Below are positions 21,373 to 33,543 of a DNA stretch of 64,000 nucleotides, in pieces; position 1 is the stretch's first letter; every line of letters starts with the position of its first letter. Below the pieces are notes generated by a model. It searched no databases. It was not told the origin of the DNA and saw nothing but the letters and a program-made list of their open reading frames with translations. A program made the translations under genes and the position numbers. Origin of the DNA: Sciurus carolinensis (Eukaryota; Chordata; Mammalia; Rodentia; Sciuridae); contig NC_062220.1 in NCBI RefSeq assembly GCF_902686445.1, positions 108,858,643 through 108,922,642 of the forward strand, given 5' to 3'.

Positions 21373-22996
21373 AACAAGGAAGTTGGGAATGGAGATCACC
21401 TCTCCCCAGGCCTGTTCAGTGCAGGCTGACTAAATCCAGGCTGTATTTTTCCTGTCCTTTGTCCTGTTTTGCCCTCTCTTTAAGCCAACTAAATCTACAT
21501 GTTTATCACCTGGCTTTTGTTTCTATAAATTGTAACTGCTTCTGCGGAATCTGCAGGAGAGGCAACCTAGCTGCTGCTCTCCCCAATTTGATCAAACTGC
21601 ATAAAGTTCACTTTTCCTTTTTTTGTCATTCGCATATTTCTTATGCAGGTAGGCGTCAGATCCAGCCAGACAGGATCCAGGCAAGAGTCCCTGAGCTCGG
21701 CTGCTGGTAAGAATTTCTTTAAAATATTGACCACATAATTTTTTATAAAACTGAAAAGCTCCTTTTAGTATTTTTTCAACTTTCAGTCATTCATGTATTC
21801 CCTTCACATTTCTCTCATTTCTGAGCATGCCACTTATGCTATTTTTTGTTACTATTATTAGAATTGATTTCTCCATTTTTACTTAAATATATTTATTTGA
21901 TAAGAAACCTTTATAGTATTACTGTGAACATAAGTTTCCTTCCCAGGGAAACATGAAGAGCTTTTAAGGGCATTGGCTTGGGTTGGGGTAGCTTTGGGTG
22001 GCCTTATGAGATGGGGAGAGGCTGAGGCAGACTGGGAGGGGTGAGGGATGCTCTGACTGTAGGAAAAGCTCCCTTTGTAATTGTAGCAATCTTTCTCTTG
22101 GTTTTACTTGGGCAGGTGGTTAATTGTGGCAAATGAATCAAGATATCACAAAGCCGATTACCTGGTTTTTCATAATTACACTTGTCTTGTGTTATTGTTA
22201 TGTATGTCTAAGCACCACCTAAAATCACCCCTTCTTACTTGGAAATTATGGTGCATGCAGTGGTGGTACAAGTTCCACAGTTTGCAAAATACTTGTTTGC
22301 ACTAACCAATCCCTGACACAAGAATCTTCCTCCTTAGCATCCTCTAATTGTGGCTGCATTGAACATTTCAGTGAAGAGGAATGCAATACTGAAAAGATGT
22401 TCATCATACCACTGTACTGTCTCTTACCACTTGAAGGCATCTTAAAACAGTTCCAACTTTTACCTCCTGCAAATTGTTCTTGTTCTAGCTCTTTCCTCTG
22501 TGGTCATGCAGCAGGCAACTAACACAACCTTTTCCTCATTCCTAAGACATTACAAACTTTATTAAAATGTATTAGTGTGTTGTGAGTTGATCCGCAGCAC
22601 CTTCCCCTAAGGTCTCCCTGACTGTTCTGAACTGTTCTTTATTGTTTCTTCCAAGTGGGTCATAACCATTCTCAGCTCTCCAATTCATATGCAGGGTTTC
22701 TGTTCTTTCCACATTTGTGAATTTAAGTCATAACTTGGGAGACAGAATGGAGATCCCATGGGCAAATCATCATCTCACTGTTATTCTTTGAAGCTTCAGT
22801 GAGGTCTTTTCTTTCAACCTTTGCAAGTATCAACAACTTCTGGGACCTGATTCTGTCATCTGCACTATATAACCAATCCACAGAGGTATGTCACCTGCAA
22901 TGCCTTCTTCACCCCAATGTCAAACAGGTAAACAGAGAACTGGTCTCAAGAATTTCTCACATATTACCCAGGTTTCTTTGTGGATTTCTTCAGTAT
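21373..22996. other. Spacer between opposed LTRs; possible LTR fragment at 21420-21715
   Basis: The stretch 21420-21715 looks like an old LTR end, with ataaagttcac near 21600, but I cannot confirm it. The rest has no recognised repeat or gene. No retroviral gag, pol or env sequence lies between the two opposed LTRs. Confidence 0.4.
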
Positions 22997-23529
22997 TGAA
23001 GCCAGAATTGGGGAAAGGCAGTTAGTGTAGAAATAGGGGATCGGGTCAAATCGAGGAAATGGAGGCTATGAAAACCATCTGCCTCTGGAAGTTAGAGACT
23101 GCCCCTGGGAGAATGGAATGTCAAGGATCTCCGGAGTCCATTGATTACCAAATTTACCTGTGCTTGTCAGGGACTACAGACAAGGAGATGCTAATTGATA
23201 CCCCCTGGGCCCTGGCTGGGCTGAATCACTTGGCCCTCCCCCTGCCCCATCCGCTTTTCACTTTTTACATCTCACCTGCAATACCAGGCCTAGTCACATA
23301 GGCAGGAGAGAACTGGAAAACAAAAGAGACCTTAACCTATAAAAGATGTAGGGTGTGCTCACTTCTTGGGACTTTAGAACATCAGCCATGGCCCACTTCT
23401 TTCTCCCGGGAGAAGTCTGTCTTATTACCTTTAAATAAAACTTGCACATTAAGCCTTCGTGTGCTTCTCTAGTGTTCAAACTTCAACATTAGAGGGAGCA
23501 GAACTCGTCACCGGTAAACGGCGGTATCA
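22997..23529 (+). repeat. Class I ERV solo LTR, plus strand
   Basis: It starts TGAAGCCAGAATT and ends GGCGGTATCA. A TATA motif (cctataaaag) lies near 23336 and aataaa near 23435. It is the same family as the LTR at 20597-21139 and diverges mostly by substitutions and a small internal indel. Flanking bases are gtat on the left and ggat on the right, a possible target-site duplication with one change. Confidence 0.82.
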
Positions 23530-24092
23530 GGATCACATTAATTAATTTATTTAGAAATTCTAGCCCTAAATATAGACAAATTTGATTACTGTTTGTGTCT
23601 TTGTTTTTAAAAGCGTATACTTCTGTGACTACTGCATAGGAAACTCCTATTTACAAAACCTGTGGATCCTGAGTCTGGAAGCCACATAATGAGCTACTAC
23701 TGCCACCTGGTGGTAGCATGTTTCATTTTCAATGCAAAACCCTGTACATTTTAAGATTACCAGACTTGAGTTATACATGGAAATACATTTGTCATCTTAT
23801 AGACTCCATACCTATTAGAAACCAAAATGAAATAACATTGAAGAATACATATATTTAGGGGTAGATTTAGTTAATATTCGAGGGCTTTTTTTTCAAGTCA
23901 CTCAGTCAAGCGACACAGGCTCTGGGTACTTGGGTCAATTTTAGAAGGGAGCAGAACAAATATGTGATGAAAGGAATCAAGACAGTGGTTGCACCGTGGG
24001 GGGTCATAAGGGAACTTTATGGGGTAATGGTAATGTTCTCGACTATAACAGAGGTTTGGGCTGGGGGCTGTGTACATTTACAAGAATCCACC
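23530..24092. other. Mostly unique; a CTCF-like motif at 23701-23718
   Basis: No gene seen. The motif tgccacctggtggtagca resembles the CTCF core (CCACCNGGNGG). A single motif match by eye is weak evidence of binding. Confidence 0.3.
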
Positions 24093-24660
24093 TGTTCTGG
24101 TTTGGATTTCGAATGTGCCCTAAAAACTCATGTGTGGAAAGTATGGTTCCCAGTGCAGCAAGGTTCAGAGGTAAGACTTTTGGGAAGTGATTGGTCATGA
24201 GGTCTCTGACCTTATCAGTAGATTCGTCCATTGATAGCTGAATGGACTATTGGGAGGTGGGACCTTGTTGGAGGAAGCAGGTCACTGGAGGATACCCTTC
24301 CTTTCTCACTGTTTCCTGGCTGTCATGAGCTGAATGACTTTCTGTCATGCTCTTCTGCCGTATCTCACTTCAGGCCTAGAGCAATGGAGTTGACCCATCA
24401 TGGATTGATTCCTCTGAAACCACAAGCCAAAACAAATTTTTTTTATCTTTGGGCTAGGAATGTGGCTCAGTAGTAGAGTGCTTGCCTAGCACCCAGGGGT
24501 TCAATCCCCAGCACAGTGGAGAAAAACCACCCACCAAAAAAAAAAAAAAAAAAAGAAAAAAGAAAAAAACAAACAAACAACAAAAACCCAGAAAAGCAAA
24601 GTATTTCTTTCTCTAAGTGTTCTTCTCAGGCATTTTGATCACAAAAAGATGACTTAAACA
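24093..24660 (+). repeat. MaLR-type LTR interrupted by an ID SINE
   Basis: It starts TGTTCTGGTTTGGATTTC and ends near gacttaaaca. The order of blocks matches other MaLR-like LTRs here, but it belongs to a different subfamily. An ID SINE sits inside near 24452-24597. Confidence 0.7.
24452..24597 (+). repeat. ID SINE with long A-rich tail
   Basis: ID body (gggctaggaatgtggctcag, then gggttcaatccccagcac) followed by A, AAAAG and AAAC-type tail repeats. It interrupts the LTR at 24093-24660. Confidence 0.88.
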
Positions 24661-24803
24661 CCACCAAGTGGCACACTTTAGATTTGTGCACTTCATTGCA
24701 TGAGAACTTTATCTCCAAAATTAAAACCAATAGGACCCCTAAGCAAATTTTGAATTCTGGTTAGTGACAAGTATGAATTAACTGCATCTTTAAAACACAA
24801 TTT

Positions 24804-25017
24804 GCTGGGTGCGGTGGAGCACACCTGTAATCTCAGAGGCGAAGGCAGGAGGATCTTCAATTCAAAGCCAGCCTCAGCAACTTAGTGAGGCCCTGAGCAA
24901 CTCAGCGAGATCCTGTCTCTAAATAAAATATAAAAAGGGCTGGGGATGTGGCTCAGTGTTAAGTGTCCCTGGGTTTAATCCCTGGCACCAGCCCACCTCA
25001 AACAAACAAAACAACAA
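24804..25017 (+). repeat. B1-dID SINE
   Basis: B1 head (gctgggtgcggtggagcac) and ID-like half (gggctggggatgtggctcag), with a (CAAA)-rich tail ending near 25017. Confidence 0.9.
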
Positions 25018-25216
25018 AAATCTGAAACGTATAAAACTGAAATGCAATAAAAAATATTAAGATGGATCGATGAATGCGTACAGGAAAAATAAATGGAGCA
25101 ATAAGCGATAAGGCAAATGCAGTAAAGCACTAGTTATAGAACCAAGATGATAGATATATATATGATGAACAGGAAACACTTTCAACTTATGTGGTTGAAA
25201 TCTTGCGTAAAAAAAG

Positions 25217-25386
25217 TCAGCAAACAATTCCTAATTGAATGCTTGGTACTTTTAACTCACTCATATCATTAACTTCAGCAATTATTCTCTGAGGTAAGCA
25301 GTATTATTGTTTTAAAATATGTTAGGAAACTGGTTTCAGTTTATGGTAGTTGATCAAACTTACCTGACTAGTAGGCAATAGAACTC
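25217..25386 (+). repeat. Left arm of an inverted duplication (contains a MIR)
   Basis: This 170-base block reappears as its reverse complement at 25976-26140. By eye the arms differ at about four substitutions and two small indels, roughly 97% identity. A MIR-like core occupies the right half, from about 25285, and continues past the end of the duplication, so this arm is probably the original. Confidence 0.85.
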
Positions 25387-25975
25387 ACATCCACCACTGT
25401 GTTATTTGGTTATTTTGGTCTAGGTCTGCCATTTCAGTGCCTTGCTTTTAACTGAGTAGAAGACAGAAGTCTTTTGAGCATGAAGGGGAGGTGTGGTGGG
25501 ATGTGAGTATCCTAATGGTGGAAAAACAGCTCTAAGTTCCTGGCACAGAGCTTAGAGTCAAGAGTCTAATCTTCTTGTAGAAAAAAACAGATTATCATTG
25601 AACAAAGCACCAGCATTTGAGAATTTCCAGAGTCTCTCCAGATTTGCTCCATGTCCACAACCACCACCTTCATTTTAGTATACAAACACACTATCCCTGG
25701 CTCATGATTTTATCTACAGCTCATTTAATACATGGAATTGTACTAAATCTCAACATTAAGAATTTCAGTATTATAGTAGTTTAAACCCCTATAGAGCTTA
25801 AAAGTGTATTCTTACTTTTTTGTATATATAGTCCCTGAAGGTGGATCATCATACATTTTGACATAACAGAGGAGGTGAGCGACCTACGTTTCTGGTCAAG
25901 CTACCAAGTCATTGGCAGTAGTTCTGTGCTTGTTTTGAAAGCTCCCTGTGCTTTGATTGCATTTGCAAAATGAAA
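25387..25975. other. Spacer of the inverted duplication
   Basis: About 590 bases with no recognised gene or repeat apart from the left-arm MIR edge. Confidence 0.5.
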
Positions 25976-26140
25976 GAGTTCTATTGCCTACTAGTCAGGT
26001 AAGTTTGATCAACTACCATAAACTGAAACCAGTTTCCTAACATTTTAAAACAATAATACTGCTTACCTCAGAGAGTAATTGCTGAAGTTAATGATATGAG
26101 TGAATTAAAAGTACCAAGCATTTAATTAGGAATTGTCTGA
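25976..26140 (-). repeat. Right arm of an inverted duplication
   Basis: Reverse complement of 25217-25386. It stops abruptly at aactc, inside the MIR, which supports its being the copied arm. Confidence 0.85.
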
Positions 26141-28344
26141 GGTCTGGTTGGGCATGAACAACCTTTTCCTATATGATTTGCTGTCCAGTTCACAAGCCAG
26201 GGTCTCTGTGTCCTGGGCTCTCTGAATCTTGCTGGTGTCGTTGGCACTGGGGGATTTGGCTTGTCATAGCCTTAGTACTTCTCACCTTTGTTACCAATCT
26301 TTTGTTTTATGAAAACCCCAGTGTGGTCAATGACCTGTTGGCATCAGGGCAGAATTTCCCTTCACTATCCAACAGGTTGCTGTCCATCCTGTATTGGCTA
26401 CTTTCCTTTCCATATCATCTTTCCCATCAACTGATGCCCAAAGATGCTTTTTGGTACAATTTCTATCACTTACCCAAGTAAAGAACAGATTCTTTGTTCT
26501 GAAAGTGCCTGTAGCCACTGGGTGTCGCTGCTAGACCATAGAAATTCTGGAAAGACGGCCCCTAAATGGAAAGCATCACATTTATGTTTTCAAAAATGTT
26601 TCACTCGGATATACTTAATTGTTTGTTCAACAGAAATACCCTTTCCCACACCACGAGGATGGGAATTCTGATTGTAGGAAGAGGCTATGGTGGAACTTGT
26701 GTGTGTCCATGGCTGATGGTTCTTGTGGGTCTACAGATCTCTACCAGGAGGTTGTTCTTCAGTCATAACCTTAAAAAGAATTAGGATGCTCATTTTGGGT
26801 GAGTTTTTTTTTTTTTTTTCCCTTAGTAAACATCATGCTAAACCTACTTAACTCTGGAGACTTAAAAAAATTAATGGATTTAAGCAATGAAAAGTAAAAG
26901 AAAATGATTCTAAATGGTATCTAATAATCCTTAAATAATGAATTCCTTAAATTATTCACTGTTTTCTGTAGCCTGCTGTGAGCAACAAAACCTACTCCAC
27001 GTGTTGATTGTGCATATATTTCACAATCTTGGGTTGAGTTAATCCAAAGGAAATGAGAGAGAGAATTTGAGAGAAGGGAAGGCACTGATGTTTTGGAAAT
27101 GGCAGTGTTCTGAAAAAATCCACTTAAAATAAAGATCAAAATATGCACAGATCCAAATTGAATATTCAGATCCTTAGAGTGCATATTTTATCTCTTTGGT
27201 TCTATTATTTTCTCTTTGCACTGTATTTTACTAAAATAATGTGTGAGAAAAATGCCCACATGCACTGAAAATAAAAGAACCTCCTGCTTATACAACATCA
27301 GTCCTGCAAACGTTCTAATCACAAGCCAACACATTTGAGGTCCAGGCTTGAATATGGACAATATTAACGGAAATGCAAAAAGAAGACACAACATGAAAAA
27401 ATATGACCCAGGAAGTGCATTTGAAAACTATACTTTCAGGTTAAAACCTTTCATTATATAAAGAGATAAGAGAGGATTATGCAGAGGAAAGAAAATCCCC
27501 TTGTGTTATTATTCTAATTTTAATATTTTCAGATAAGAAAACGAGACGGTAAATCAATAAATCTGTAAGGAAATACATGAACACAGGCTGGAAGCATCCG
27601 TTATTTTGCACAGCATCCTTTCATAAGGACCCAAAGAAGAAATTCTCCCAGGTTCAAGTGTCAGTTTCAGTCCTATTTTTCATCTTAGATCCTGGAATCC
27701 TACAACAGATTGTTTCTCTTCTCATGCTGAACAAGTTACCAGATGTATTGGGAGATGAGAACCACAAATTTGTGGACTGTTAAGTGGTCAACTCCTTGCT
27801 CTCCTCTATTGTCTTACTCTTCCCACCTCATTTTAATTCATTTTATTGAGTTTATTAAAGAGATTGTACAAAGAGTGTCAACTAGCAGCTGTATGGGTCT
27901 ATTTATTTATATGTGTCTACTTAATTCCTTTCTGAACTGAGGCGAGGTGGATACATAAAATGTAAAAATAAAGAGAACAGATGCAAACAGCCTGCAGTCA
28001 TAGGCACCAAGCAGCTGAGAAGTGCTGAGGCTTTGGTCTCAGGCACAGAAGATGGCAGATTTTAGGTGGTGGGTCTGTCCCTTTCTTCTGGTAAACAAGG
28101 AGGTACTTTGATTAGAGGGAATAGGACAGAGTGTCTGGATGTTGTCTGTTGGGAACATGTCCCTTTCTGACTAGGAGATGTCACTACTCACCTTAGAGCA
28201 GGGTGACTGTGCAGCTAGCAGTGAGTGTGGCAGGTGACTTAGTTTGTCCTTCTTGTCAGGCTCACTGGTACTTTTGTAGAACTAAGACCTGTGGTGAAAT
28301 AGCCTGCAGCTAGTTATGAGAATGCTGCCACTTTATACACCTCA
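26141..28344. other. No gene or clear repeat seen
   Basis: Moderately AT-rich sequence. The open frame at 26173-26481 includes a hydrophobic stretch but no recognisable domain. A T-run lies at 26804-26820. Confidence 0.4.
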
Positions 28345-28430
28345 ACACAGAATCTCACCACAACTTGGGAAAAGAGCAGGCCCAGAGAGGCTAAGTAACT
28401 TGAACAAGATCACCAGCTATCCTGTGGCAG
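28345..28430 (+). repeat. MIR fragment
   Basis: The core cagagaggctaagtaacttg at about 28384 and a following agatcacc segment match the conserved MIR core. Confidence 0.7.
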
Positions 28431-29478
28431 AACAAATTTGGGGTGAGGCAGTTGGTTTTCAGGCTTTTTGCTCCTTATCTCTGTCCCATGCTGCTGAAAA
28501 CAAGGCAGGGAGCAAGAAGGAACATGTATGCAAAAAAGAACATGGGGATCCAACACAGCCCAGAATGTTAGAACAGGTAATAGAAGAGAAAAATAGAAAT
28601 GCAGACTAGAGAAACTCAACTCCTCTTAAGTGATAATTATGCAATTATAGGAACCAAACAATTATTAAATCAGGACTACACATTAAGTAAATTCAGAAGG
28701 ATTTTGTAAGCCCGTTGCAAGAAACATTAAACATAGGGGGGAAAAAAAAAGAACAAAAAGTATCCAAAAGGGTAAAGAAGAAGACGTCAGTTGACCACAG
28801 CAAGAACTTGGGACAAGACTGAGGCTCGATGTGTCTGTATGTGGACATTCCTTATTTACAGAAACACTTGGCTAAAACTTACATAAAGTTTACATGTGAT
28901 TATTCAAAGTGCTTCCTCCAACTAATTGAATTAAAATTGATTTTATCCACTCAGAAAGACAGATTCAGAAAGATTTCACAGCAAAAATAAATCCATTTGA
29001 TCCAGTTGACTGATTAATATCACCATGTCTGAAGAGAAGATGTTACATGGTCGAAAGTCTGAGGTGAAATACAGAAAGCACTCAAGGGATGTTGCATGGA
29101 TGGATGGATGACTGCCTGGATAAATATAGTGGATAGAACTGATCATCAGTATTGCTCTGTGGCGGTATCCTAAAAAGTGACATGTTGGTCAATTGAAGCT
29201 TTGCCTGTGGACCACTATACCTGAGGCTAGCAGATACAGTCTGCCCTGCACCAGGTAGGAAAGTAGGGAACACTGAGAATTTAATCAAGGGACCTGGTTC
29301 TGAGGAGACCACTTTTGTTAATTATTCATTAAATAATGTACGGCTCACTCTTGGCTAACAGGAACAGTTGTTCGTTAAAAGGAAGCAGTGGGTTCGGTTT
29401 GGAAGAATGGGAAGCAGGAAATCTGAGGAGGGCTTAGAAGACACTTTACCTCCTGGAGGAGTAAAGTGTGAACTGTGA
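28431..29478. other. No feature seen
   Basis: No gene or obvious repeat found. A short A-rich stretch lies at 28740-28760. Confidence 0.4.
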
Positions 29479-29482
29479 TCAG

Positions 29483-29485
<3 letters not shown>

Positions 29486-29512
<27 letters not shown>
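29486..29512. repeat. (TG)n microsatellite
   Basis: A pure TG dinucleotide run of about 27 bases. Confidence 0.9.
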
Positions 29513-29513
<1 letters not shown>

Positions 29514-29593
29514 CACACTCATATGTTGTACATACGTCCTCAAGAGTGTGCATACACATGCATGTGTTTGGTACAAAGAAAATAGTGAGATGG

Positions 29594-29692
29594 GGCTGGG
29601 GATATAGCTCAGTTGGTAGAGTGCTTGCCTCGCAGACACAAGGCCCTGGGTTCAATCCCCAGTACCACCAAAAAAAAAAAAAAAAAAAAAAA
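29594..29692 (+). repeat. ID SINE, intact, with 13-base target-site duplication
   Basis: The complete tRNA-Ala-like ID body has a readable A box (tagctcagttgg) and B box (ggttcaatccc), followed by an A tail of about 23 bases. The flanks repeat aatagtgagatgg exactly at 29581-29593 and 29693-29705. Exact flanks and a pure tail suggest a recent insertion. Confidence 0.95.
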
Positions 29693-29705
29693 AATAGTGA
29701 GATGG

Positions 29706-32584
29706 AGAGAGAATGAGAAGGCACAGACCACTGTGCCAGGCAGCGCTGGCGTTAAAACGAGCTCAGACCTTGTATGTGGTGAGACTGGAAATGGCCAGTG
29801 ATGGATAAGAATTTTTCTCAAGGAAGATGCTGATAGTTTTTGTGGATTTTCTGTATATTTCGAAAGAGGGATGTAATCCAAACCTGGTAACATTCATTCA
29901 GGGTGTGTTGTGGCACTGAAAATACGTACTGCAAGAATAAGAGAGTGCTCCTGCCCTGGAGGATCATATGCATCAATAGCAGACCGAGTCTTGCTCTACC
30001 ATTTCCTGTTTATTGGCTGGTTCTGCCTGGGCAATCAGCCTTGTTTGAGTTTCTTGTTTGGTTTTCATGTGTGAAATGAGTCTACACAGAGTCTTTGGCC
30101 TGGGGTGTGGTGGGGACTGCATGAATTGCCTCCTGCATTGCTTTCAGTGGGTGCCCAGCTCTTGGTGCTACTTCCCAAGTGTGAAGAGAGTCACAAAGTG
30201 GGTCTAAAAAGACGTTATAGAACCTCAAAGAGGGAGAGATTGATTTCCTTAGGGTATCAGGAGGAGGATGGAGAGATCTGGAAAACTTCAAATCTCAAAA
30301 ACAAAACACAACAACAAAACCAGACCAAGCTGAACCAAACCTGGAGGAAGATGAGGGTGTTGCCAGCTAAGAATGGAAGAAGATATATTAGAACCACAGG
30401 CCTCACCTTGACCTTGACCATGAACCTCAAACATCAGCATCCTGGGAGAAGTGGTTCACACACAATGGTTTCCAGTTCAGGAAGGCTGGAGAGGGCCCAG
30501 GAATCTAAATATCCAACAAGTTTCCAGATGATGTGCTGATGTTGGGATTGGGACACCCGTGGGGAAAACCAGGGTTTTTGACAGAGGGAGGACTCTCTGC
30601 CCATTCTTGGCCAGCAGCCAGGTTTAAAGAGAAATTAAGGTGAGACCCTTGGCTAACAGGAGACTAGGTTTGATCTAAGAATCTGTTCCTCACAGTTTTT
30701 TCTTCTGCCTCTTTTGCATAAAAAGGACCTCCAAACTGGGGGACACAAAGAGCACCTGTCCAGAACAGTCAGAGCCAGGAAAGGCCTGTGGCAAGTCGCT
30801 GTAGGCTTTCCCAAGAGCTGAGGGCTTTGCATCTAGGAGGGGAGCACTCCACAGGACTGCAGATGACAGGGGGAATGACCTGGGAAGGGAGCTGGCTAAT
30901 TGCTGACCAGCTAGCTAAGTGCAGTGTCCCCTGCTGGCTGGTAAAATGGACCCCCGGAAAGGCCATAGAGAACAGAGAAATGTGTGAGCCCTTGCAGCTG
31001 TGGAACGTAGCAGGGGTGTGGATTGAATTATTAACATTGGTTAAGGGGCTGACTACACTGATAATACATCAAACTGGAACCACAGATCAGGATAGCAGAG
31101 GCTATTACATCTTGTCTTTGGGCTGGAGGGTCATACTGCTCAAACTGTTGGAAATCACAAAGCACAGGAGCATGAATAGAGGTGGTAAGGATTGGCTAAT
31201 CAGGAAAGCAGCTCCGCAGATAGGACCAGGGGACTACCATTTATCAGGCCCCCTTGGTCCTGATCTTGGACTGGGGATTTTGGAAATATATCGCATTAAA
31301 TTTTCACAGAAGTCACTGCAGTGTGTTAATATCTCCACTTTACTGAGCAGGAAACAGCCTGAGAAAGCTTATCTAACTTCCTCAGGGCCATAGGACAGCA
31401 TATCAGAGTCCTCTTGTAGAAGCTCGAGGACTCAGGACCATCCTGAGAACAATTTAGCAGTGGAAGTTCTAACAGTTTCCTGTCCCTCATTCTTTCTTTG
31501 TAGCTGCATTGATTGAAATTTCTTAGGGTTGCCCCTTTATATTTCATATGGAAAATGCATAGCCCAGAGCCTGGCATATTGAGGGTATCCAAGCAATATT
31601 TGTTTCTGGAATAAATTATTTGTTTATGTACATACGTAAGAAATTGTACAAATGCATTTTGTGGAGTGGGGGTTTTCCACAAACTCCCAGAGGTTCTTTG
31701 ATGGATCACAAGGGTTCATGTGCTGTAGGATGAATATTACTGATTTAAATGGTATTGCTTTGGGAGTCTGCCTGCTTGGATAGTTGCCTTCTTTACTTCT
31801 TCCCTTCCTTCCTTCTTTCTCACTCCCTCCCTTTCTTCCTCTCTCCCTGTCTTTCTTTTCTTTTCCCTCCCTCCTTCCCCTTTTTTCTTTCCTTCATAAC
31901 TGAATCAGCTTTTCACCAATGGTCCACAATGAGTAGTAAAACCAAACATAGCCAGACAGGCAGCTGCCACCCAGGCTCCAGCCCACTAATTCTGCCCACT
32001 TATGTTTGGTTCCATAGGCAGAACTTAATGAGAAATGCAAAGAATTCAGTGCAGTGGAGTTCTGGAAGAAGTCAAGTTCAACCACCCCAAAGTCATCAAA
32101 ATAGCCCCCTAATTCCCACATAGAAATGTCCTTAACAGACACCCGAGAGTTTCCTATGGAATCGCTTTGTCTTGACTCACTTTGGCAGGTTGCCAACATC
32201 AGTCAACCTGGAACTGGAGGCTCTGAAAGGGAGAGTTTCAGATGCTCACTGAATCTCTACCTGCAAAGCCCTTTCTTTGCTGGCTTCCCCTCCAGTCCTC
32301 CCTCCTCCCTTCTCCTTCTCTCCTGTGGCTTGTTGATCAGGGCAGACAGAAAAGACCACACACAGGAGAGGACGAAGCAAAGGTGGAGGCATTGCTGTCA
32401 CCAGAGCTTGCCAGGGACCCTCAGAGGTTAGAGTCAGGAATGTCCTACAGGAACCTTGTTTCAATTGCTTGAAAGAAGCTTCACTTTCCAGTTAGGATGT
32501 TGTAAATTAAGGTTGGCATAATCCAAGGGTTGTGGTCTGTTCTGAGGAAGGCTGAGTTCTTTCCTTTGACCAAAGTCACAAGAA
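29706..32584. other. No gene; small ancient repeats only
   Basis: A MER5-like fragment is possible at 30480-30545, a MIR fragment at 31325-31392 and an L2-like 3' end near 31557-31622. A CT-rich tract lies at 31795-31895. Open frames at 30105-30539 and 30788-31393 show no recognisable domain. Confidence 0.45.
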
Positions 32585-32772
32585 AATTTTTGTTGTTCTT
32601 GTTGTACTGGGGATTAAACCTGGGACACTCTACCACTGAGCTACAGCCCTAGCACTTTTAATTTTGAGGCTGGATCTCACTAAATGCTCCAGATGGTCTG
32701 AAATTAGTGATCCTCTTGCCTCAGCCTCTTGAGTTGTTGGGATTACAGACATGTGCCATCATGCTGGCTTCA
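32585..32772 (-). repeat. B1-dID SINE, antisense
   Basis: Antisense ID-like half (actggggattaaacctggg) and antisense B1 head (ttgttgggattacagacatg) in order. Confidence 0.85.
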
Positions 32773-33180
32773 TAAGGTAATTTTGGCAGGTGACACTTGA
32801 TAACTAATCTCTTGAGTTTGGTGCAAAATACAAATGCTGGGGCTCCTATTCAAGGGGGAGGGAAAATGCTATTAGAGGTTGTGAAATCATAAGAAATGTA
32901 TCTTCCATGTTTGCCTTTGGTTCCTGGTACAGGCTTCTAAACCCTTGAAGTTCCTTAAGTAGATAAAGATGAGAGGGGGTATTTTCTGTTATTTGTAATA
33001 AGGCTCTTTCAACCATACCTGAGTTTATGTTAATGAGGAGACTGTAGGAGAACAGGGGCTTGTTGCCCTTTGAAACAACCTTGTGAGCTTTTGGGCCCAA
33101 TGTCAGTGTCTCATGAGGGGAGAGGAGATAGAGATGACCAATGGTCAATGATTCAACCAGTCATGCCTACATAGAGAAGC

Positions 33181-33543
33181 TGTCTTTGCTTTCTGTCACT
33201 GTAACAAATACCTGTTAAATCAACTTAAAAAGATAAAATGTTTATTTTGGTTCACAGTTTCAAACAGTTCAGTCCTTGGTCTTCTGGATTCATTGCTTTC
33301 AGGTCTGTGATGAGTCACCACATCATTTTGTGAAGCATGTGGTGGAGCAAAGCTTCTGATCTCATGGTGTCTAGGAAGCAAAGAAAAAAGAAACAACTGG
33401 GTCTCAATGAGGGACCACCCCAGTGATCTAACTTCCTTCTACTAGGTCCCACCTCCTAATGGTTTTCTTACCTCCAAGAAGTGCCATAGGGTGGTGACCA
33501 AGCCTTTAACCCATGGCCTTTAGAGGATATTTCAAACCCTAGA
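33181..33543 (-). repeat. MaLR-type LTR, antisense (subfamily B)
   Basis: Antisense order of blocks: cactgtaacaaatacctg, then tttattttggttcacag, and near the end ggtgaccaagcctttaac. Two relatives lie at 39681-40034 and 41138-41510 in the same orientation. Confidence 0.72.

Noticed and set aside
21420..21715. A third class I LTR between the opposed pair
   Set aside because: There is an LTR-like ataaag motif, but no paired termini, no flanking duplication and no match to the neighbouring LTRs.
26173..26481. 102-residue open frame with a membrane-like stretch
   Set aside because: Composition looks random, nothing is recognisable, and an open frame also exists on the other strand.
29594..29668. 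Possible tRNA-Ala gene
   Set aside because: The body resembles tRNA-Ala but lacks a full cloverleaf, has an A tail and target-site duplications, and matches many other ID copies here.
29468..29893. Several open frames over the ID SINE and TG run
   Set aside because: They are translations of the ID element, its A tail and the microsatellite.
30788..31393. 201-residue open frame, the longest outside retroelements
   Set aside because: It runs through a MIR fragment and has no recognisable domain. A frame of this length is expected by chance in 64 kb of GC-richer sequence.
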